A DNA stretch of 64,000 nt. Source: Ostrinia nubilalis. Its lineage: Eukaryota > Arthropoda > Insecta > Lepidoptera > Crambidae. Location: the NCBI RefSeq assembly GCF_963855985.1, contig NC_087112.1, positions 250,501 to 314,500 of the forward strand. The letters run 5' to 3'. The translations under genes and the position numbers were made by a program. This document shows, in pieces, positions 1 through 11,266 of this stretch. Within the stretch, counting starts at the first letter, position 1; each line of letters starts with the position of its first letter. The notes beneath the pieces are model-generated. The model saw only the letters and a list, made by a program, of their open reading frames with translations, had not been told where the DNA came from and searched no databases.

Positions 1-1324
1 AGTTAGTGGACTCGTGGCTAGAAGGTTTTTTTTGACTTTGGAAAGGATTTCATGGAACAGATGGTCGGAAATGAATATCATTTCTAGGTCAACGGTAGTA
101 GTCAATATTTTTGTAATAACAAATAATAAGGTATGTTTTTGTTCAAATGACTGACTGGGACATCAAGCTCAACTCACACACAAACTAAATAAATAAATAA
201 ACAGCTGGGGATTTAGATACACTCAAAAGAAGTTTAAATTGATTTTAAAGATTTTTTCATATTAATTATAAAAAATCCACTAAAATTTATTCATTTTTTT
301 GTTTTAGTTCTACTTTTAACATTATTATTATCCAAAGTGTAGGTAATATTTCCTAGAATATTCTTCATTTTGGATATAACATTTATTTATTGTAATATTT
401 TTTGTTTCAGGTAATTACCAATAGCATGTTTGTACATCGCAGGTATTTCTAAGTAACGCGGAGATTTAAATATTATTTAAATTTTTCTAATAAAAGTTTG
501 TCTGCGACCTCCATCCAATCTGCCCTGGAATTCAATTTTTTTAGAGTTTATACTATAAGAAAATTCAATATTGTGCTACCTTGACTTACAAATCCTTATT
601 ACCGACTTTAAAGTAGTCCAACAAACCCTTGAAATGAAGGTGTACCTAAATTTATTCAAATCCCCCTAGATGGCGCCAGTGTTGTCTCAGATCTCATCTG
701 CCTTCGGTGGCGAACAAACAACACGCCCCACTCCTTATGAAAGTAGACCTGGGGCTTGGCTCCAAAATTGTAGCGTGTTTGTTCAGAAAATTTCATAAAA
801 AAACGCACACGAGACACTTAAATTAAGTTATGTGATCAAAGTTTGGTCATGGTTTCGTTTCGTTAACACTCGTGATTTAAGCAACGAGTAGCCATTACTA
901 TAGTAGTATTTTACTGATATCGATTTATTTGTAGTGTCTCCCTCAAAGTTCAGAAAGTGCATCCTTGATGTATTAACGAATGTACCTTAATTGTATTTGT
1001 TTTTTTCTCTTCTTTGCATTAAGAGCCATTTCACAAAAATATTCCGCGCGAATTTAGCTACAAACTGTCAACGCAACGACAAAACAGTAAAAAGAACGCC
1101 GAAATGGACAAAAAAATCTTGAGCCGTGACCGTATTAAGACTTGATATAAGTTATTAATTTTAAGGTAGAATAAGGTATTAAAACATGATAAATTAATTT
1201 AAAATTTTAATAGAGTTTATTTAGTCTTTTAAAGATTTTTATACTTATTTCGATTAATAATGAAACACGAATAGGTATAATATGTAAAATATATTATATT
1301 AAGTACAAAATAAAGACAGTCACA
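1..1324. other. Unassigned AT-rich DNA
   Basis: No gene, RNA gene or recognisable repeat could be supported here. The stretch is AT-rich with short A and T runs. A pyrimidine-rich tract runs into TTTCAG directly followed by GTAATT at about 396-416, which looks like a splice acceptor fused to a weak donor, but nothing next to it looks coding. A GC-richer patch lies near 660-780 without a coding frame. Confidence 0.4.
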
Positions 1325-1512
1325 TAGTGAAAAAAAATCTGCCCCCTTGCAGCTCCATCATCGGACCCTGGATATCATTTACCTAGACGAAGTATTCGTC
1401 AAGGCGAATTACACAAGCCCAAACTCTATAGGGTTCTATTGTTTTGTTATGGAGTTGCAATGGAGGTGGCCATTGCAACTCCTCCAGATCCATTATCAGA
1501 CAGAGCTAAGAA
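1325..1512. repeat. Interspersed repeat fragment with a 13-bp hairpin
   Basis: The phrase AGCTCCATCATCGGACC is close to AACTCCATCATTAGACC at 63674-63690, so this looks like a dispersed repeat. It contains a perfect 13-bp hairpin (1451-1463 with 1470-1482, 6-base loop) and ends in an A/T-rich tail with AAATAAATAAAT. The class is not known; a retroposon tail is my guess. Confidence 0.35.
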
Positions 1513-1582
1513 ATAAATAAATATTATTATTATTTAACAAATAACTAAAATAAATTCATCTTACTATCTTTCTTCTTACAAG

Positions 1583-2006
1583 TCTTACTAATATTATAAA
1601 TACGAAAGTTTGTATGGATGTTTCGATGTTTGTTACTCTTTCACGCAAAAACTACTGAACAAATTTTGATGAAGCTTTACAGTACAGTACAGCAGTACTA
1701 GGCAGTTTGTGTTCAACTATCACTCGGGTCGGACGTTCCTATCGCAAGACCGTTGGTTCACTCAGTTCCGATACGACTCTAGTGCTGTGCTGTGTGTAAT
1801 TATTCTCGTGAATACACTGAGTTTATTAATTTCTATGAGTGGATTTCATTTTGCCTGAGAACTACGTCATGAACCCTTAACCAGCAGACCCTGTCGCCAG
1901 CGACAGCCACGCTCATCCATCCCTAGCGTCGACCAGAATAACAATATATTTATGACGATCTGTAGCAAACTAAATTTCACGCGGGTAAAGCCGCGGGCAA
2001 TACTAC
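1583..2006 (+). mobile_element. Helitron-like element, split by an unrelated insertion
   Basis: The left part (1583-1680) matches the start of the complete Helitron at 3658-3910: ACTAATATTATAAATNCGAAAG, then a run on to TTTTGATGAA. The right part (about 1951-2004) matches the other Helitron ends in this window: GACGATCTGTNNCAAAC, ATTTCACGCGGGT, then a GC hairpin. About 270 bases between them (1680-1950) are foreign and GC-richer. The terminal CTAG is eroded. No protein is encoded. Confidence 0.5.
1680..1950. mobile_element. Unidentified insertion inside a Helitron remnant
   Basis: This segment interrupts the Helitron at 1583-2006. It starts with CAGTACAGTACAGCAGTACT-like direct repeats and is richer in GC than its surroundings. 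It could be a solo LTR or its remnant, but I see no clear TG...CA ends and no clean target duplication. The assignment is open. Confidence 0.25.
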
Positions 2007-2016
2007 GTATTTCATA

Positions 2017-2510
2017 CTAGCTTTCTGCCCGCGACTTTTTCCGCGAAGAAGTGGAAAATGGTTCTAATAAAATTAAATTATTCTAAGAAATTATTAATTT
2101 TATTATATGATTATATTTTTTAATATAAAACCTACAAATTATTAGGTATGATTAAATATCTGAATACTTACAAAATTATGATATCTTTCTACAACAAAAT
2201 TAAACATTTCCTTCGGATGCTAAAATCACCAGGCTATTGTGTGCGCATACTCTGGAGCATGCCACATACAACTGGCCGTCGGAGAAGCATAGATTTCCCT
2301 TAAGTCTACTCCCGCTAAAACTCGTGAGGCGCCAAAACTTGCTTTTGTATCGAAAATTAGTATGAGCAGCGCACGCGGTTGCCCGTTGCAGGCTCTATGC
2401 AACCACGTTATTTTAAACCATGGCCCCTAAGCATGAGATGGGAAACTGCATTCTCTAGAATTCTCTTGAATTTGATGGTGTTAGGGGAATCCTAGGAATG
2501 AATACAGACT
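2017..2510 (-). mobile_element. 3' part of a once-autonomous Helitron
   Basis: Read on the minus strand this ends in a GC-rich segment followed by AAAGCTAG and then T, the terminus shared by the non-autonomous Helitrons here (Helitrons end in CTRR and insert between A and T). Upstream of that end it carries a decayed helicase tail (2200-2510). It is probably a relic of the kind of element that could move the short copies. The 5' part is missing or too diverged to see. Confidence 0.6.
2200..2510 (-). pseudogene. Helitron helicase (Pif1-like) C-terminal fragment
   Basis: In life the protein is a rolling-circle replication initiator fused to a Pif1-type DNA helicase. On the minus strand the end reads FSDGQLYVACSRV, then about fifteen more residues and a TAA stop at 2202-2200. 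The DGQLYVACSRV block is the conserved last helicase motif of Helitron proteins. Further upstream, in shifted frames, are ACNGQPRALL (compare the family's LCNGTRL) and AGVDLR. At least one frameshift separates AGVDLR from FSDGQLY, and stops appear higher up. This is a dead, C-terminal-only fragment. I am confident of the family, not of the exact left limit. Confidence 0.65.
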
Positions 2511-3657
2511 TTCCAATGGAATCTCCTCATCAATATTGAAACATTGCAACTTGCAATGCAATGTTTCGTTTTCATTTGTTATATTATTGACTATTACTTG
2601 ATTTTTCAAACACGTGTCAACATAAAAAAATAATTTAAATCAAAAGCACTAAGGAATATTTAATTGATATCAACTTCGAAGCAAGCACAGATCACAGAAA
2701 CTAAAGGGAGATGTAACAAGGGGGCGGAGCCGGTGTCGCAACAATATGCCCAAAAACAGAACATATTGCTTGTGAAAGCAATGATGACAGCAGCGACGTT
2801 ATAATGTAAACAGTTTACATTGCTTGCATACTACTAAAGATTATTCGAACGTTGAATACTGACACCGCAGTGGATAATGAGCACATTTTTGATTTCTTTG
2901 ACACTGAGTTTCGAACTCAGCGCATTACTTAGCATCTTTCTATATCTCTATGTAAGCAAGTTATCTCCAAAATAACATTCTACACCTTTTTAACCAAGTA
3001 CGAAGCACGTCATCTATCAATAGGAAATATATTTTAGAAGTTAATAAATTATGCATAAAATAACACTTTAGTTAAATCATAGAATTTCTAAAAACTAGTA
3101 CTGAAATCGTAATGGAAAGAAAAAAAAAATTATATGTTATCTAATTTATTTATTAACGTCCAATTATCGAAGATTTTTGACTAAAGTTTTTGAAAATATT
3201 TAATAGCCTACATAGGAAACATTTAGTGAAAGACTAAGACCAACAAATAATCAAATATTTCCTCTTTTATTAGTATAGATTTAACAAAAAAACTTCCCTC
3301 TCGAAACAAAAAGGTTCTTTTTCTTCTTCACGAAACAAAACTCAAAGCGGATAAATAAATTAATAAACAAATCTTTGGACAATTTCACAGCGCCATCTAG
3401 TCCCAAAATAAGCAACTAATATGCTTGTGTTAAGGGTGCTAGCTTAATGTATATGTTACGGTCAATGTGATAAATGTGAAAACTATGAATAATCGCCGGT
3501 TATTATGAATAATTACCTCATGATTTGGTAAAAGTGATTAATATGAGATCATTTATGTGTGTTTAGAATTAAATAGGCGGCTTAATAATATGATATCAAA
3601 ACGTTCAAAATGTGTGGCTGTACACCGGCGCTGTACACGAGCCGGTGTTCTCTTTTA

Positions 3658-3688
3658 TCCCAACTAATATTATAAATGCGAAAGTAAC

Positions 3689-3729
<41 letters not shown>

Positions 3730-3910
3730 TACGCTTTCCCGCTTAAACCTCGCAACCGATTTTGATGAAATTTGGCATAGAGATAGTTTGAGTCCCGGGA
3801 AAGAACATAGGATAGTTTTTATCCCGGTTTTTGAAACAGGGACGCGCGCGATAAAGTTTTTCTGTGACAGACAAAATTCCACGCGGGCGAAGCCGCGGGC
3901 GGAAAGCTAG
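3658..3910 (+). mobile_element. Complete non-autonomous Helitron
   Basis: It starts with TC at 3658 after an A, and ends in CTAG at 3907-3910 before a T, as expected for Helitron insertion between A and T. A short hairpin (CGCGG, then CCGCG) lies about 12-15 bases before the end. It carries a CTGT microsatellite. The structure resembles the microsatellite-bearing Helitrons described from Lepidoptera. It needs a helicase supplied by another element. Confidence 0.75.
3690..3729 (+). repeat. (CTGT)10 microsatellite
   Basis: Ten uninterrupted CTGT units sit near the start of the Helitron at 3658-3910. A corresponding GACT run occurs in the Helitron at 57078-57290, so a tetranucleotide run at this place seems to be part of the element design. 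Confidence 0.9.
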
Positions 3911-4236
3911 TGATATTTATAAGTATTAGGGTTGCATTATTAAATAATCACTGATAAATTCACATTTATTTATCACTTTTACCTCGACTGTCGGTAATTA
4001 TTCATAATAACCGGCGATTATTCATAATTTTCAATTTATCACATTAACCGTAACAGATATACTACTTACAACCTTTTTTATAATTTATTTATTAAATTAA
4101 ATTCATACATAATATACATAGTTACTCCCAGTCCCGTCAAAGAAATTAAATTTCATCATTTCAATTTCTGCTCGGCCGGGAATCGAACCCGGGACCTCTC
4201 GGCATATTAGTCCGTTTCGAACCACCAAACGGCCGA

Positions 4237-5162
4237 CTCAAAACGGACCTCCCGGCATAGTATCAAAAGTATTTGGTCGCCGTATAAATCTCCGCTTCAT
4301 GACACGAACACACGTAAACGTCACGGCGGGAAAAATGACACAGGTCCTGCCTTGACGGGCGCTCGCGCCGTACTAATCGATGTCGGCTTCCGCATTGTAA
4401 TTTATACTGATATTCACATCAATATTTTGACAAAGTAGTTACTAATATTTAAACAATAACTGTAGAAATCAATTCTCCAATGAATATTCTTTATTTTGGG
4501 ATACTTTTATTGCTGTTATTGCTGTGGATTAAAACCAAAAATCACGATCAAAATGTGACGTAAATCTTAAAAATTTGCCAAATTATTTTTAGATTTTACT
4601 CAATAATGGTAATGAAATTCAAGAATCCGTTTGATTATTGGACTACGAGAATATATGTCCGATGATTTCTATATATTTTTAAGCTTATTATACGAGCATA
4701 AATAAAAGATACAGGACTTTGAAATTGAGTCTGCGGCAATTTTTCCGTAAAATGGTTGTGGGAGATAGGGCACTGAGAATTAATCAAAAGAGTTTTAGTA
4801 AATCCGTTACATTAATGGTCAACAACAAGGATTGACCTATCTTTCGCAGTAATTAAATAATCTCTGGGTGTTGCTTAAGATAGTAATTCATGCTTCCAAG
4901 ATCTTAGAAATTCGCACGAAAATGTAAAATGGCTCTTAAGTTAGAGCACATAAATAACACTGTTTGTTTGCTTGGTTAGCTTGTACCAAAATAAGTTTGT
5001 AATATTACTATGAGGATAATAGTGCTGGTTGCGTAATAGTATAAGTTTATTTAATGTCCAGCAGTTGTATTTGCAATATTGCGCAATTGTTTGTTATCCC
5101 AAATAAAAATAAAATAGCCTACCTAACAGCTTACCCAGAGATGATTAACGAGACCCTTAAGT
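4237..5162. other. Unassigned DNA
   Basis: A GC-richer patch at about 4310-4390 follows the SINE head, and the rest is AT-rich. I see no coding frame, no RNA gene and no bounded repeat. Confidence 0.4.
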
Positions 5163-5220
5163 TAGTTTTTTTTTATGCATAACAAGGCAGTTATTTGACC
5201 ACAATCGCGCCATGTATCTA
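5163..5220 (-). repeat. Non-LTR retrotransposon 3' tail, fragment (minus)
   Basis: A run of T, then ATGCATAACAAGGCAG and ACCACAATC, matches the start of the longer minus-strand copy at 34117-34325. Read on the minus strand it ends in a poly(A)-like run, the usual 3' end of a retroposed copy. It is severely truncated. Confidence 0.5.
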
Positions 5221-8200
5221 ATAAATCTATGTTTTCGAGAAAAAAAATTTCTGGATGAAAATGATGTTTTAGTATCTTTAGTAATTTTTTTGCATTACCT
5301 TCTGACCTGAAGATATTTTGATCCCATTCGTATTGATGATTAAACCAAAAAATATATTTACCGCATTTTATAACACAACTTGCTCAGCCTAGTAACTAGT
5401 AATGTAGGTACTCGTAACTATCATAATCATGAATCCATAATCGTGTTTAGTACGAAGTAATAAAATAGCGTTTCTGAATGGTAATATATTATGAGGAAAT
5501 ATTATATCAAACCATTTATAATGAACCGCTCGTGTAATGCGTAACGAGGAAGTCTGTCCCGAAAACCAATCCCTCACGAAGTTCTCCAATCGCAAAGGCT
5601 AACGGCCTAAAAACCTTTTAGACAACATCACAGTCAATTAACTCCATCCGTGTAATGTGTGGAATCTTGCGAATAATTCGTGCTAATGGTAACCTAAACT
5701 CAATTATTGCCGAAACTTTAAACCCTTTAGTGGGAGTGACCCTCGACCTTCGTCCCTGGCCGAAACTTGTTTCAACTCGACCAATTTATGCGAGTACATG
5801 GAATCAAATGTATAGTCCGAAAGCTTGGAAAGTATGTAGGTCTGGCAAGTTAGATCTCTTGAAATTGTCTGGTATTTAAATTGTTGGAAAATTTGAGTGG
5901 ACACTTCGTTAACTACTATAAACAATATTGGTTTTGTAAATTCAGACTACGACGAATTTACGTAACAGTCTCAAGCACTTTTTAAATACGTATTATTAAA
6001 TACACATAACAGTACGGGTTAGATCTTAGTGCCACACATTTTTAGTAGAATGTTTTTCATAAAGCTGAATTAAAATTGAATATCTTTGCAATAAAAAAAA
6101 GAAACTTATAATAAATTGTCAAAATACTGATAAAACTGAACAAGTATTTTTGATTTTATTTTAATATTTTAATGAGAATTCAATCGTAGCGTTACGATAT
6201 ACCATAAAAAACCTGCACCCTGTCTCTTGGGCTACTGACTGTCAACAAATCCTCGAGTGTCCTCAGCTGAGGAGCAGCCCTCGGCTACAGATTCATTTAC
6301 CAAAACAGATCCGGGAACCCTTTGCTGTGGTTTCAAGTGCATTTTAAAAGTTCTATTTGCGTTGGTATAAAAACGTAGATTTTTGGAGCGCGACGATGGG
6401 TTTAAGCGCCACTTGTAAAGAAAAATTGTTGGATTAAGTAATAAACACACACATTTAAAAGCAGATAAAAATTGCGGCTCTATTTTTGTGTATGATAGGA
6501 CTTTTAACTAAATTTAAGTTTTATGGTTTACTAAATAAAATATTAAATCCTTTATAGCGCCATCTGATTCCAAACTAAGAGCACTGAAGCACCTAACCGT
6601 GCTCCACTTTGTATGTCATAAATAAGACAAATAGTACCTTGGCTTCATACTCACGGTTGTTAACTTCACACAAATGGCGGGCTGATAGAATCAATCATTT
6701 CGCAGTCACCAAGAATTCATTCTGAAAAATAAAATTTAGAGAATTCAAGACAGTAAACCGGTGATAACAGCAACAAGTAAACACTAACCGTTCCCACGCC
6801 CGAATACGCGTCGCTTTCAAAAGACAAAACGGGGCTTGTCACCTTACCCGACAGAGCTTATGTTTTAAACGTCCGGGTGTCAGCCAAATCAGTTCACTAA
6901 ATGAATCCTCGAGGGTCTCTGAGTCGAGGGGATAGGGTGCAGGTATTTTGTGGCGTGTTTGATGTTTCGAGGATATATTTTAGCGTTTAGTTTACATCTG
7001 ATCTTCCTGGAATTTGTGGTTTAAAATAATCTTAAGTGTTGTTTTTGGCGTGCCGTAAAGGAGACGGGAATTATTTTATCCAGTTTTGAACCTGGCATAG
7101 TTTTGAAAGTAATAAATTAGAGAAAGATGAACTAAGTAGGTACTGGAAATATAATACTTACATACGAGTATAAACTCTGGAAAAACATAACCCTCAATGG
7201 GGTCAATCAACATTTGAAAGTTTACCAAAATAATTCATGATGGTTTTGTGGTTTGATCAATTCGCGAGCAAAATTATAACAAGTTTTGATAGAAGTAGGT
7301 AAGGCTATTTATAGAGGCACGTTTTTAAAAGGTAAATTTTGAAGCAGTTTCCTCGGAAAATCTGCTTATTAATCATATTTTACGGTTTCCAGATTTATTA
7401 ATATGTGTTATACAGTGAATGAAAAATATTTAAAACATCAAGCCCACTTTTAATATCCTTTATTATCTGCTATCTTTTAACCTATATCTATAACATTGAT
7501 CATTTAATGATGCCTGATGGCGCAGTGGCACGGAAACCTCTTTGATCGCGAGAGATCCCGCCGAAATGTTATCTTAGAAGTTATTTTTTAAAGATTTCTT
7601 CGTTAAATTTAGCTGCCACGTAACTGCTACAGACTAAGGCGAAATTAAGGATCAAAGTAAAGATATTGAGGCCAATAAGTAAAGTATCGAATATAAAAAT
7701 TGTCGCTTTGTTTATGTAGGTACTTAGTTGGTAATACTTATGTATTGAAATCAAACCGAAATACCAAAACATTATGACTATGACTACCTACAATATTAAA
7801 CCCCCGGGACAAACTTGACCTTCACTGGTTGGATTTTTTTATTGGTGGTCAAGCTGTAGATCCTGGCTACACAGGTGTTGCAGCGGTGGGAACGAGAGGT
7901 AGGGAATAGCCGACTAAATAATAGTCGATGTTCAACCGTTGAATTTTCTTATAACCAAAGAGAAATATAATTTCGCCGTACAAAGAGACATCGGACGTTA
8001 GAGAGTGCCTCAACTATTTATATCCCAAAGCAATTTGTCGAATTCGGTCCAAAAATATGCCGGCGAAATAATTAAAAGCAAAATTTATAAGCAAACGAGG
8101 GCTCGAGGGCCCTTCAGTCCCAGCCATCTTTGTTGGCGATCGGTTTCGGCTTATTGGACCAATTGATTATTGCGATTTCAATTCTGTTTAGGAATATTTA

Positions 8201-8392
8201 AGAGTTTTTATCAATCAACAATTATGCGGCCGGTGCTGAGAGCCACTCGTAATATCTTCTCTATAGGTTGTAAAGTAGCTACGTGGGTGTAACTTGTGAG
8301 CGTTTGACATGGTTTTACAACAGCGCGACAATCTCTGTTTTGACAGACATGTCAATCTAAAGGACTCTGCCCAAAAAGCCCGCTGACAGCCC
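5221..8392. other. Unassigned AT-rich DNA
   Basis: Small open frames occur (for example 5655-5879 +) but none has a recognisable domain, a biased composition or a splice context, and I do not call them genes. A motif AGCGCCATCTGATTCCAAAC near 6558 weakly resembles the SINE body of 3345-4236. No RNA gene was found. Confidence 0.4.
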
Positions 8393-8465
8393 GGTGGCTT
8401 TATTTCAAAAGAATCAGTCGACGACTTGTACCTACTTTCTATGACTTTTGACAACATGTCAAAGT
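8393..8465 (+). repeat. Short dispersed repeat, copy 1
   Basis: About 70 bases resemble 52145-52215: GGCTTTATTTCAAAAGA, CTATGACTTTTGACAACATG. Both copies are in the same orientation and roughly 75-80% alike by eye. Class unknown. Confidence 0.4.
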
Positions 8466-8942
8466 CGACGGGTTGGCTTGGCGGATTTGGTGTTTACACT
8501 GCAATGGTAACTCAAACGATACACACTAATTTAACCGAAAGCTAAGATACGATAAATCACATCACTAGTACACTACCTTGAATTTGCAAAGAACATCTAC
8601 ATACAATAATTTGCTACAGAAAAGTTCCCCAAGGATTTATTCCATACATTTCCTGGATTATCCAATTCTGTCTTATTTTTGCCGCTTAATAAATCACGGA
8701 CATAGGGGTAATAATACGCAGCGGAAATGCTTTACTTACGTAAGTAATGTTAGGACAAAAACATGGCGCTTCTTTCTACACTGTTGGGTAATCCACGTTC
8801 ATATTTCTGTCGATTACGTGCCTTCTTTTTTCGCGGATAATGTTTCTTGGGCAGATTTTATCTGTTAGGAACCGATAGATGGACTAACTTTTTAATAATT
8901 TGTCTGTTTTTATACATTTAGATACTTTTTGTTTTTGTGTGA

Positions 8943-9090
8943 ATAGTGACTGAGTTTCTTGCGCTGCTTGTTCTCAGCACTGGCCCATTTATTGTCCCGA
9001 AGCAGTAGTAGAGTTAATACTGGGACGTGTAAAAGTGCTTTTTAAAAGCCTATTTGCAAAAATAAATGAGTTTTATGAGTTTTTTTTTCA
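8943..9090 (+). repeat. Non-LTR 3' tail, 'TGACTGAGTTTCTTGCG' family, full copy
   Basis: The order of blocks is TGACTGAGTTTCTTGCGCTG, CAGCACTGGCCC, GAAGCAGT, TGGGACGTGTAAAAGTGC, TTTTAAAAGCCTA, AATAAATGAGTTTTATGAG, then a T run. The same series recurs at 26479, 40618 and 51391, with shorter pieces elsewhere. The AATAAA signal near the end and variable left limits point to the 3' end of a LINE or its SINE. No protein part is present. Confidence 0.6.
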
Positions 9091-10263
9091 TTTCATTATT
9101 TATTATTTTTGATAGCTATCAGTGCATTTAGGCAAATAAGGTTCATTGATCTTGAACTAGGCTTTACCTAGCAGCTGTCCTTTACACTATCTCTACATAG
9201 CTAATTTTGTCCGTCTATTTGGTTTGCTATTCAAAGATTCAAACTTACAGCATGGAAAGATCAATGCATCGTTATGGGTCTATCCTGCTCACCTATTTCC
9301 AAATTCTCAGCTTCATCCATCTCTCTCCACATCCATACATAAGACAGTGATGGGAGTAGAGTCGAAATATCGGAATAGTTTAGGGAATAGACCTGTAACC
9401 CTTATCGGGGAGGACGGGTCCTCGGGACCCATCGCGCGTGATCACTCGCGGCTGAGGTGAAATGTGTCAAATCACAGATGCTCTTTAAGCTTCCCGAAAA
9501 TGACGAGTTAGTCAAAGAGTTAAGGTTGCTTTCGAGTGAGTTGTGTTGGGCAGTTACTGTTAATGTATTTGTTGCTTATTAGTAACGAAAATGTATATTA
9601 TTTTTGCAAAGAAACTTGAAAATTGCAACAAATTTACCAATATCTTCGTAGCTCTATGATTGTTTTTCGAGGTATTATAAATGATTTTAAAATACTTGAA
9701 AGGGTGTTATAGCCTTTGCAGCCCCAATGACAGTTTTAGAGCTTTTAAAGCTTTTAAAGTTTTATTCGTTACCTTTGAATAAATATTCAAAGCCAATTTT
9801 ATCATACTGGACAGTTTGACGTCACACAGTTTCGAAATAGCTACAGAGTCATAATCCGGCTGTCATTGACATTAATAACATTCTAATACCTATCTAGACT
9901 ATTCCATATTCCAGTCTGGCTGGGACTAATGCCCCAATCCCGGTACTGATGAGAGCTATAAATCCTACGCCCAGCCTCTAGAATTGCTATACTTTTCTAT
10001 TTAAATTCATAGCCTATTAAACTGGCTATTTCACGTTACATTTGCCCTCTTGATTCACAATTTAGGTTATTTAATGGTGGCTAAAGTGAAAGATACAGGG
10101 CATGTAGAATCTACTAAAAGCCTTGAAGTTAAGGTCTTAGTTTTTTGTCTAAAATCTGTCAAAGCCTGATTTTTTCCGTAATTCTTTCTTCTCTCTTTCA
10201 TGAAGCATCAAATAGGCGTAAAGGAACTCAAGACAGAGAGTCTTTTGTGGTTTATTCTTTTAT
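9091..10263. other. Unassigned DNA
   Basis: No repeat boundary or gene is evident. A GC-rich spot near 9400-9450 contains the palindrome-like GGTCCTCGGGACC. Nothing else stands out. Confidence 0.4.
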
Positions 10264-10420
10264 TAGCTGTGCCCCACGCGGTAAAACGTAGCCTTTGTGT
10301 CAATCCAGGGTGTCAGCTAACTCTATACCAAAATTTATTAAAATCGCTCCAGCTGTTTCGACGTGAAGAAGTAACAAACTTACACACTCACAAACTTTCG
10401 CCTTTATAATATTATAGTGT
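10264..10420 (-). mobile_element. Helitron-like fragment (minus)
   Basis: On the minus strand the left end has CTATAATATTATAAAGGCGAAAG, like the 5' ends of the Helitrons at 1583 and 3658, and the right part ends in CCGCGTGGGGCACAGCT. In between lies the block that in other copies precedes GAGCGATTTTNATNAAATTT. The terminal CTAG is lost to drift. Confidence 0.5.
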
Positions 10421-10497
10421 TATTTTCGCACCACGAGTTTTCAGACCGCGGTATGAATCGCTCTCGAACTTCTTAAATAGGTCCATAATCCTTGTTT

Positions 10498-10562
10498 CAT
10501 CATCATCATCATCATCATCTCAGCCACAGGACGTCCACTGCTGAACATAGGCCTCCCCCTTG
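10498..10562 (-). mobile_element. RTE (ATG)n-family 3' end, minus
   Basis: CATCAT repeats are followed by CTCAGCCACAGGACGTCC and CTGCTGAACATAGGCCTCC. This is the complement of the end of the RTE open reading frame (tail of EAYVQQWTSCG, stop) plus its ATG microsatellite. About 65 bases remain. Confidence 0.75.
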
Positions 10563-11004
10563 TTTAATGATGAGATAAAAATATATTCTGCGCACGCCTT
10601 TATAAGACTTTAAGATTCACCTGAAGCAACTAAAACTTGTTACTAAAAACAGTTATATTTTTATTAAACTATCAAAACATTGTCATTTTAACCTTTTGTC
10701 CATCATCCATCCCGAAGGCGCATAAGCCCCACTTGGGGGTTAGAGCCCCCACTTGGACTTTAAGCGCCAATCCCCATATTGATGTGGGCCATTCGTCAGA
10801 CGTGGCCGCCAGATTGGCCCGTTACTAAAATGCACTTAAATTTAACGTATTTAACACTTTATGAGCAGCCATTTTGCTTTATTGATGGCTTCCGTGTGAA
10901 ATTATTCATGAAATCGTCGAATTTGTGATGCAATAATAATTTAATTACATGTTACTAGAAGTTTCAGAATGGCTGATGCAGTTTGTAAATAAACTCTACT
11001 TACT

Positions 11005-11058
11005 ACACAAAGTATGAATATACTGTAAAACTTTTTACAGTATATTCATACTTTGTGT
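11005..11058. repeat. Perfect 26-bp hairpin
   Basis: Two perfect inverted arms (11005-11030 and 11033-11058) are separated by only two bases. The arm begins ACACAAAGTATGAATATACT. The flanks do not extend the match and no larger element is visible. It may be the remains of a foldback MITE. Confidence 0.85.
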
Positions 11059-11197
11059 ACCTATACTACTTACTTTATCTGGGTTCTACCATATAGATTT
11101 ATTTATTAGAGATTTATTTGACGCTGAATGGGTGCCATTTTGTTTCAATAAATATAAGTATTTTCTGTGCATTATGATAAACTGTAAACGAATTAAA

Positions 11198-11266
11198 GTC
11201 GCAGTAGTAGATGTCCTGTGGTGGACTGTGTGGTGAGGTAATGATGATGATGATGATGATGATGAT
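11198..11266 (+). mobile_element. Degenerate RTE (ATG)n-family 3' end
   Basis: CAGTAGTAGATGTCCTGTGG is a mutated form of CAGCAGTGGACGTCCTGTGG, the RTE end. It is followed, after a small insertion, by a clean ATG microsatellite at 11241-11266. The microsatellite has outlived the gene end that seeded it. Confidence 0.5.

Larger units (their letters stand above)
3449..4063. mobile_element. MITE with about 70-bp inverted repeats, holding a Helitron
   Basis: The ends 3449-3518 and 3992-4063 are near-perfect inverted repeats (core AATCGCCGGTTATTATGAAT), and a weaker match including GGTAAAAGTGAT extends inwards. Both outer edges lie in TATA, consistent with a TA or TATA target duplication, so a Tc1/mariner-type origin is possible. 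Without the 253-bp Helitron inside it the element is about 360 bp. It encodes nothing. Confidence 0.6.
3345..4236 (-). mobile_element. tRNA-derived SINE (minus), split by a MITE
   Basis: The head at about 4170-4236, read on the minus strand, has an A-box-like TTTGGTGGTTCG and a B-box GGTTCGATTCC within a T-arm. The body continues to 4064, is interrupted by the inverted-repeat element at 3449-4063, and resumes at 3448 down to 3345 with AGTCCCAAAA and TCTTTGGACA blocks. The same order of blocks occurs uninterrupted in the SINE at 49895-50221, which shows that the two halves belong together. Just beyond the head, 4240-4262 partly repeats it (GGACCTCCCGGCATA), a small local duplication. Confidence 0.6.

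Noticed and set aside
11005..11058. microRNA precursor
   Set aside because: A perfectly paired 26-bp stem with a 2-base loop is unlike animal microRNA precursors. It is more likely foldback DNA.
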